Shown here: in pieces, positions 36,501 to 46,400 of the stretch | Layout: the number at the start of each line of letters is the position of its first letter | Position numbering within the stretch: position 1 is the first letter of the stretch | Origin: Engraulis encrasicolus | Taxonomy: Eukaryota; Chordata; Actinopteri; Clupeiformes; Engraulidae | Direction of reading: 5' to 3' | Assembly: GCF_034702125.1 (NCBI RefSeq) | Contig: NC_085861.1 | Location: 46,830,222 to 46,894,221 of the forward strand | Length of the DNA stretch: 64,000 nt | Program-made: the position numbers and the translations under genes | Notes under the pieces: generated by a model | Seen by the model: the letters and a program-made list of their open reading frames with translations, nothing else | Told to the model about the DNA's origin: nothing | The model's database searches: none

Positions 36501-39500
36501 AATGCCAAAGAACACTGCAATCAAAACTGTACACACAAAACATAATCAAAATAAACAAAAGAAGTCACAGCACACTGAAATGATTCACAGTGAAGAGGTA
36601 GCCTATGTTTATCAAATCAGGCCTCTTGGCAGAGGGTTTACTATACCACTCAGGGGATCTACACCTCACCAATAAGTTTACACGATAATGCTACTAATCT
36701 CAACCGGCCAGTCCCCAATAACTCATCCCTCGTCTAAGGGGTGGGTAATTGGAGCTGACCGTGTCAGACCGTATGGCTGAAAGACGAAGGCGTTGCGCAC
36801 CTGCGCATAGAACAACAACCTGCCACTACTAAAAGAGCTTGTGGTGGTAAAAGGCAAAATAACAAAACACAAACACCGGGAAAAGACGACGGCGTCCCCC
36901 CACCCCAGCCCATTGACAATATGTGCGCAACCTTAAGTTGCAACTGGGAAGCACCGAACCGAGCCTGGAAGTCTACGGTTGACAATTGCTTCTGGTTCCG
37001 ACCATGCAATGCTGCAGTGAAACATCACGTTAGCCACATTACAAACATAATTGGGTATCGCCAGGTGCACAGTGCAGAAGGGCTTACCTTCAAGCCGGTT
37101 AGGCTACATGCAGCAACCTGGCGTCTGCATTTCAGCTGCGCTAGTACGCGCTCCAGTATGGGTCCAAAACCCAACACGCCAACATCACCTACTGCACCCA
37201 GCGTACAGGGCTTCCCAAAGCGCCAACCGGTACCGAGGTTAGCCACACCTGGCTAACAGCCAACATAGTAGGCAATTTATACTAACCGGAAGGGCTCCGC
37301 CCTCGCCCACACGGGCAGCTGTTTTCAATTACAACATGCACACTAACAGGGGACCTAGTCCAACCTGTTACAATAGGTAATATTTATCCCGTCCAAATCA
37401 GACTATAAGAAAGGTTCCGCGCTCACAAATATTGTAATATGAATGTGGTAGCATCACCGGTCATGATATATGATAATGGGCTTTCTGAGCATACTGACCT
37501 TTTTAAAGTTAAACGTGGGCATAACTGTGGACAGCTGCAGGCACTAAATTATTTGGCTATTTTATTAACCATTTGCCGATGGTATTTTAGGCTAGTGCTT
37601 TTATTTTCTGTCATAACACCATGCACTTTCCCCCTCCTCATCTGTTTGCTTAATAGACTTGTGCTCAACAATGTCCAGTCACATTGCTATTATTTGATAT
37701 ACTTACACATATAATGCTCCTTATTTTCGCTGCTGTGTCAACTGTGATGAGCCTATTTACAATTGTGTCCTAAGACGGCAAACTGGTCCTGGTTTAACGC
37801 ATCACTGTTACGTTATTTTTCTACTGTAGGCTATGCATCTAGGCCTATATTCGTTATAAAAACAGATATCTTAGAATGAACTCTTATGAATGATCCACCA
37901 TGCTTAATTCCATAAAGCATGCCAAATGAACTTGAAAGAAATGCGAAATGAAAACAGCATGTCAATGCAAGCTCTTTATTTGTTAATAATAAATACAGTA
38001 TGAAATAGTGTACACGGTCAGTGCTGGTTAAAAAAAGAGATATTCCAGCGAGAGTGCAAATTACAAGTAGCCTAGGCATATAGCCTACAACTGGTACGTA
38101 CAAATTACAAAGAACTATTTCTTAGAGTCAAAGTCAAAGGTAAAAAAAAATAAGAGTTGGTATTCTAGCCAGTGCAAATTGCAAGTAGCCTACATCTGAC
38201 AAGTAAAGCATTACAAATTAAGAACATTTTTAAGAGGTCAAAGTAATGTGTGCAGCGCAAAGGCCAAATACAACATGTCAAATAGAGTGGCTACGTCAAA
38301 CTTAACAGAAAATGTGCTTATTTACAACATATAGACATACATGACGCAGTATCTTTTTTTTGCCTGTGTGCATGTGGCTTTTTCTGTTGTTTTTTTCCCG
38401 GTGTGCATGTTGTTGTTCACACAAAACGTCCGTTTCCTCCTAACAACTCCCCAAAAAGCATGCACTTTTCCTGTCCGGGGGGGTGATGCTTGGTGAGTGC
38501 GGTGCTGGCTCCGGGACGAAGCGATGACAAGCGCACAGGAGTCCTTCGGCACTCAGGTCCCCCCTTTCGAACTTCGTCCACAAGTCACGCCGCCTCTCTT
38601 GTCCCCGTTTTGCAGCTTGGGCGCTGGTAGCGCGACAGTTTCTTCTCCTTTACCAGCCTGACGCATTAAACCGCACTGCTCTGATTCAAAGCGAGCAGGC
38701 TGTGCTTGGTCCCGCCTCTCTGCCCGCAGCTGGGGCTACTCAAATACTGTTCCAGAAATGTAAGGAGTAGAAAGTAACATAGGCCTACAGATATTTGTCA
38801 AAAAATGTTACGGAGTAAAGTAACGGCGTAAAAGTGAAAAAAAAGCTTCTCAAATATTGTTCCAGAAATGTAAGGAGTAGAAAGTAACCTAGATAATTGT
38901 CAAAAAATGTAACAGCGTAAAAGTAAATTGTCAAAAAATGTAACAGCGTAAACGTAAAAAAAACCAACAACATACCAGTTAAAATGAGTAAGTACATTTT
39001 ATTTATGAAGCACATCTAAAAACAGCAAAGAAACAGCTGATTTGCATGTTTAAATCAGCAAAAAACAAAACTAAACAGCTGATTTACATATTTAAATAAA
39101 CAAAACCCATTAAAATGAGCGTTAAAAAAGCTGATTTACATTTCTAATATAGGCAGGTTGAAGGGACGTTAAGTTCAAACCTAAGGATCTTAAGTTCAAA
39201 TTTAAGTACGTTTCGTAGGCTTTTGCGGTAGACGGAACGTCCTCGACGAATTATCCCATGCCTTATACGAATGGTCCCACGTTTCATACGAATGGTCCAC
39301 TCTCAAGAATCTGACCTGTACCATTGTTTTGACAATTTCCTCCACAGTGTACCTTTAAATCAATTTTCCGGGCATAACTTGTTAAAACAGCAACTTAAAA
39401 CTGTGCCTTTGGTGCGACAATATCCACAGGGCCGTGAATTCATAAGGTTGACTCCCTCGTTTGCTAGTATGGCTGGCTGCGGAAATAACACATTTGATGG

Positions 39501-42500
39501 ACCCATATCTCATAAAAGAAACTAAATTCTGATACAAACATCAACATGTCGAAAGAACACACCTCTAACATTACGTTGAAAAAATTCACGTTGAATTTAT
39601 ATTAGAGGCTCTCTGTGATTATCCACCTCCCCTGCCATGGGTTATGAAGAAACCAAGTCACCATTTTCAGCAGAGGTCCAGGATCGACAGGCACAACAGC
39701 CATCACTCATACTACACACTGATAATTATTAAGATGATATCAATCAAATGACACAATAGTGTATGCTTGTGGTAAACTGGAAAAGATTGAAACATGCCTC
39801 ATGTTTCCCAAATTGTAGAAATTGGTTCAAAATGAGAAGTCGTAAGTCCCGACGTCCACTACAGTGGACATTGAAAAAGAAGTTGTGATTTGAAAGGGTT
39901 GTTATTAAAATATAATCCTGAAACTTGACTAGCATTTTGTTTAGGGTGTTACATTTATGAAACAAATTCATTTGGACACATGGAATCATACATTTTTCCA
40001 AAATATGATCACTTCCTTCACCTGTGGCCATTAAATCTGGCTAGTGTAATGGCGGCCATTTTGGAAGCAGATTACAGGTGTTTTACAGGCCCAACCCCCA
40101 CAAATGTGGTATCACTGTAAAGCCCTAAATGTCTAGTTTACAGTAATCCCAGATTGAAATAGGTTGCATAAAGTTTTTCTGAGATACACTACAGTGGACA
40201 AAAATGAATTGCCGGGTCTCAGGAGGATACTATTTGTCCATAACACTGTTGACAAAATAATCAAGCAAATGTTCGCTTTCATTAGAGTATTTATCAAATT
40301 ATTTAAGATTAAGCTTGGCAATTTGTTTGTTTGGAAACTTAAATATATACACTATGTAAACATCTAGGTCATTTAGTTGAAAAAAAAATACTGATAATTG
40401 ACATTTTGCTTTTGCCAAAAGCGTAGGCGAATCGTAGAATCACTCTTATAGGTCTGGAAAGGTGTTACAATATTAGAATCTGGCCTATTCTCTGTGGTGC
40501 TTAGTAGGTCTGTAGAACACGGGGACTCCCTCCATCAACGTTGGATTCTAAATGTTTGTTTAAAAGAAGCCGCCGTTATTTTTGACGTTTTCTGAAAATG
40601 TTGTTTATGCAATAATTCGGTATTTTGACATGCATCACATCTAAATTGATGTATTGAGGTTCTTAAAATGAGATTTAGTGGTGTTTAACCTGCAAGATAC
40701 ACTTTAAAGCAACACTAAAGAAAAAGTCCAGATATTGCAGATTGAGTTTGACCTTATAGAATATGCACCATATGCATTTTTGCCCGCCTGAATTTGATAT
40801 TATTATGGTTACCCCACCCTCTGGAAGATGAGGTCCCACAACTTTCAAGCTACAAGTGAGCTTATTCCTGGTAATGAATGGGATTTTATCGCTAGAACCT
40901 CATCTCCATGACATACTGCTGTATGTATGTGTGCTGTGTGTATATGATGTGTATTACAGTACAGTATGTGTGTGGTTGTGTGAAATGCCTTATGGCTAAA
41001 TTTGTGTTATATGTTAAATATGAAGAGTTCAGATGCAAAACCCCCTAACTCCATTTCTGAAGACCTGCACTTCTATATTTTCAGAGAACCCTGCTGTTGG
41101 TTTGGTTTACATTCATGTACTTAATAATACATATACATAGTTATATTACATACATTTTGATAGCTTTGTATTAAATAAAAATGACTAATATAAACATGAT
41201 TATTTTCTGAAAAGGCACTTAGGGGGTTTTGCATCTGAACTCTTCATATGCTGATGAGGTTATAGCGATAAAATCCCATTCATTACCAGGAATAAGTTCA
41301 CTTGTAGCTTGAAAGTTGTGGGACCTCATCTTTGAGGACCCTCTCGAAAACGAGATTTTTATCTCAAGAGGCTATCCTCCAATAAAGAAATTGGAAATAT
41401 GTTGTGCAATAATATGTATTATGTTTTGCATATCTATTTATGCATGCTGCTAGAGACCTTAATTTCCTTCAGGATTAATAATTACAGTTAGGGCCATAAA
41501 TATTTGGACATCTGAACAATTTTCATCTTTTTGGTGCTGTACACCATCCCAATAGATTTGAAATGAAACAAACAAGATGTCCATTAACAGCACACTTTTA
41601 GCTTTAATATGGGGGTGTTTGCATCCAAATCGAGTGAAATGTGAAGGAATTATTATATTTTCTATCAGTGCCACCCCTTTTTTAAGGGACCAAAAGTAAT
41701 TGGACATTCTAGTATTTATACATCAAACTTTCAATTTTTAATTATTTGGTTGCAAATACTTTCCAGTCAGTTAATTTGCAATCCATAGACATCAATAGAC
41801 ACTGGGTTTTATCCCCGGTGATGCTATAGTGAGCTCTATTGCAACAGTCTTCAGTTCCTGGTTATTCTTAGGGTATTTTCCCTTCAGTTTTGCCAGCAGC
41901 AAGTGAAATGCTTGCTCAACCGTACTCAGGTGAGGTGATTGACTGGGCCATTGAAAAATATTCCACTTTTTTGGGGGTAGAAATGGTTTAGTGGCTTTCA
42001 GATGAAGCTTTGGGTCATTGTCAATCTGCACTGTGAAGCATTGTCCAATGAGTTCAGAACCATTAGGTTTAATATGACATGATAATATAGCCTGAAAATC
42101 TTCAGAATTCATCCTGTGGCTTTTGTCGGTAGTCCTCATCATCAATAAATACAAGGGGAAAATAGTATTGACAGATATGCAGCATGCCCACACCATGACA
42201 CTACCACCACCATGATTCACTGATTGGGTTTTATGCTTTGAATCATGAGCAGTTCATTCCCTTCTCTATACTCCTTTCTTCCCCTTTTCCCTTGTACAAG
42301 ATGATTTTTGTCTCCTCTGTCCATAGGATGTAGCTCAAGACCTACACAGTCTTTTTAAGACGTTGTTTGGCAAAGCCAAATCTGGTATTGCTATTTCTGA
42401 TGCAATCAATAATTTACATCTTTTAGTGAACCCTCTGTATTTCCTATGGTGAAGTGTTCCTGAATGTTCTTGATCTTTTTCTTGATTGTTGCCTTGGACA

Positions 42501-43406
42501 TGTATCCACCGTTCACCTGGACACTGTTCTACATCTGGCAAACTGTTGGGAGATGGGTTTTTGTTCACCAGATACAGAATATTGTCTGTCATCCACGACA
42601 TTTGTCTTCCATGTCTGCCAGGTAATTTGGTGTTGCTCTGGTATTTCTTTTTTCCAACATTCTGAACTCTTGAATTAATCATATTCAATGTTTCCCCATC
42701 TCTAAAATGGGTTTGTTTTGATTTTTTTCAACCTTATGATGGCTTGCATCACTGATGGTGACAGGTGGACTTTGGATCTCATGGACATTCCGTAAAAATA
42801 TATGGAAATGCAAATGGAACACTTCAAATGAACTCTAAGACCTTGTATTGACATCTTGGTGATGGTGTAGTAAGGGAATAACACGCATCTGACTGGAAAA
42901 TAGCTGAGAAGCCTACTGTCCAATTACTTTTGATCCCCTGAAAAGTGGGCAACACAGACAAAAAACGTTGCTATTTCATTCCTGTTAATGCGATATGGAT
43001 GTTAACACCCTCACATAAACGCTGAGAGTCTACAGTTAATGCACAGCGTGTTTGTTTTATTTCAAATCCATTGTGGTGGGGTATAGGGTGGAAAAGGATG
43101 ATAATTGTGTTGCTGTCCAAATATTTCTGGCCCTAACTGTATGTACTCTACTCAACAGCACACAGTGTATCGTTCAGAATTTTGAGAGTAGTCTAGGCTT
43201 TCCTCTTGGTTACTGTGCCTGCAGATGGCAAAGGGTGCTGAATGATATTGTGTAATTCTGCCGTCTCCCACTTCTGTGAAAATAGCTCAGTCACATACAC
43301 AAAGTATGTACAGAATGTGCGGGTGATGTACTGTATGTAGTACACGTACGTTGTGTGTGTGTGTGGGGTGTGCAACTCATTGCTGGATCCCGCACTTGTG
43401 TGCGTA

Positions 43407-43490
<84 letters not shown>

Positions 43491-46400
43491 ATTGCTAAGT
43501 ATACAGTGTGCTTTTCAGCATTTTGATTGTAGCCGGAAATCCTATTGTGTTTCCGGGCCTATTGATCACCAACTAGAGGTGAAGTCACACAGATCCATTG
43601 ATTTTGGTTGTATTTTTAGATTTTTTGCTGTGGAATCAGTACACTGCTTAATAAAAAGAATGCCATATTGTTTCATGAAGATATTATGAAAATATAGCAA
43701 AAAAAGTGAAAAACGCCTAATTATATGACATAAAATTGAGCCAAAATCATGTACAAATGTGGTTTAACAATATTCTTTATTGGATATCATCAGTAAATGT
43801 GTCCTTTGGACCTGGAAAGCCTTTATTGACAGCTTACCCAAGCCACCAAGGATTTCAGGTCATTTTTCATTTCCCAGATATTTCTCTCTGAAAACACTAC
43901 CATCACCACAGATCCATTGATTTTGGTTGTATTTTCATAGTTTTTGTTGTGGTATCACTATACTTCTGAATAAAAAGAATGGCATATTGTTTGATGTCAA
44001 AACATGATGAAAAACCTGATTGCCAATGAGGTAAAGATGAAAATGTAGCAAAAAAGTGAAACAACGCCTAATTTTTAAGCATAAAATTGAGTCAAAATCC
44101 TATTGAAATGTGGTTTAAGAATATTTTTTCTATTGAATGTTCTCAGCCTTTGTGCCCTGTGCACCTGGAAAGCCTTTATTGACAGCTTACCCAAGCCACC
44201 AAGTTTTTCAGGTCATTTTTCAGAAATTTCTCTCAAAAAATGAAGGGTCCATACATAACTTTTTTTCACGATTTTTCCGCCCGAGCAGACCCTCCAATTA
44301 TTTCTCCTAAGGGATAGAACTATCAAAAAAATCACAAATAAAAAGTATGGCAAGCCATGTCAGGTCCAACCCAATTTTGGGACTTATATAGTGTGAGTCG
44401 GTTATTATAGGTTACCATGGACACGGCCTGTTTTCCCGCTTTAGCATGTTAATAGCAACATCGTATTTATGTTGCAGTTTGACACAAAATGATCAACCAT
44501 GTCATCCCTACAGCCTATTTTTAACACCTTCGACAGTTTGCGGGGGTTTGCTAATCACGTGCTTGTATTCACACCTTATGTGAGACTGTTCCCCATTCAT
44601 TTTTGTTCACTCGTGGGAACCGGGAAGTCCTTAAATGCTAACAATTAAGTAAGGGTTAACGTTCGGCGAGAAGGTCGCTACCGTGGAATAGCAGCACGAC
44701 AGAGAGAATCTTTAGACCCCGACGCGGAGCAGAGGGGTCTTGTTCTCTCTGAAGTGCTGCTATTCCACAAAGCGACCGACTCGCCGAAAGTTAACCCGCT
44801 TATTATATGGATATACTTAAATGATTCACACATGGCGGGGACATTTCTTTAGGCCTATTTAATGTGAAGTCTATTATAGTTTTTAATGTCAAAAGATTCT
44901 TGCTGCGCAAAACAAAACAGTGCTGTTGTGGAACACCGCTAACAGCTAGGTAGCCAGGACAACAGGTGTTGTCTATCACAGCAGCTGATTAGAGTCTTGT
45001 TGAAAAGTCGCTTTAGCAGTGAAAAGTCTTGTTGCCATTGACAGCGGTCTGTTATAGACCAACCCGTCCGTTATCGAAAAATAACAGACGTGCGAACGTT
45101 GGGGAGCCCGTTGAAATGAATGGAGCATTCGACCGATGACGTCACAACCATATAATAAGACTCTTCTACATGCTTCCGGGTGACTTGCGAACTCAATTGG
45201 ATCCACAAGCTTAATACTGTTGAACATTATGGATTGAATGAGAAACAGGATTTGAGTGTTTTCTTGTGAATTGATGTGTGAACCTATGGAGTAGAGAGGG
45301 GCAATACGCCCCTCTTAAGGAAAAGGTATTTTTTCTCCAAGTAGATGTTAACCATCTGTGTCAATTTTAACCATAGTTGGTACCAACAGTGATGTGAACA
45401 ATAACCCATCATGGAAAATTGCCCCAAGTTAACCCTTCGTGATATTTTAAACAAAAAGTGAAATTGTGCTAAGGGGGCCTTTTACCCCACTAGTGGCGTG
45501 CGCTCAAAATGACGTCACACACCCCTTCGCAAGCTGGCATGGCGCGAGGTCGTGCACCCCACATTTTTTGTAACCAGGTAGGCAGACAGAGCAGGAGATG
45601 TAGCCTACAGTTGCCTATAGAAGAGATACAGCTACTGGACTACAGAAGGGACCCTGCATCATTTGAGGATAATATAATGTCTTGGCGAGCTATTTTATCT
45701 TCTCCCTTAAGTTTTGTACAGTCAAACCATTGTTTACTTTATTCAGAAGCATGTTGTGTTTGGCGATCTATTTATAGGTCCTACATTCTGCAGACAGAAC
45801 AATGCTCTCACATTGATCTGGCAATGTAGGCTACAACAAAAATCTATGTTTCATTGTGATAAGTCATAAGTCAGACGTTCAGTAGCCCTACAGTAGCTGT
45901 GTTTGGCTTTAGAACAGTGGCTGCGAATGTGACAGATTCTGCCGTTTCTCTCATGAACAGCAGAGGGCACACTTCCAAAAATGCAAGCGAATGCCTTTAA
46001 ATGGCGCTTTTGACTATGAATGGTCTGCCGCATTTGAATGGTTCTTGCGCCAAATGGCGAGAGGTACGCACGTTAAGTATAATGACGCCTTAATTCTGTG
46101 ATACTTTAACCTAATTTTGTGAAATGGATTTTTTTTATCCTAATGATGAAGTGTTGGTTGGGATGGGTTGTCAGATACTTTTCATGTTGGCATGCCCCTA
46201 CTCACTGGACAATTATGAGATGCTTTTACCTGCACGGATTCATCTGTGAACATGATGGACCTACTTCATGTGCTTGTGTGAATGGGGGTGGTGAATACTA
46301 TGCACAGACTTTAAGCAACTAATCATGTAATCATGTGATACCTTATTTGTACACTTGGGTAATGGGGGTCGGTAAAGAGCGAACCTGAAGATGCACTGTT

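Larger units (their letters stand above)
26798..39326. mobile_element. 12.5-kb insertion with inverted terminal regions, family unknown
   Basis: About 90 bases near the left edge (26823-26915) are repeated inverted near the right edge (39224-39310). Shared words are ATTCTTGAGAG and GGGACCATTCGTATAAGGCA. The outermost 15-25 bases differ between the two ends. No intact polymerase, integrase or transposase gene was seen inside; instead there are smaller elements (27337-29043, 30535-34852, 36133-37372). Size and 6-bp flanks would suit a large self-replicating DNA element that lost its genes, but an insertion assembled by repeated nesting is just as possible. Confidence 0.45.
26459..39356. mobile_element. 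MITE split by a 12.5-kb insertion
   Basis: The left half begins AAAGGGACACTGTG (26459) and matches, over about 330 bases, the related MITE at 50807-51087. The right end (CACAGTGTACCTTT, ending 39356) is the inverted partner but lies 12.5 kb away. TTTTGA borders the interruption on both sides (26792-26797 and 39327-39332), a possible 6-bp target duplication. Confidence 0.6.

Noticed and set aside
43193..43689. Frames rich in His-Thr or Cys-Val
   Set aside because: Direct translation of the GT/CA microsatellite.
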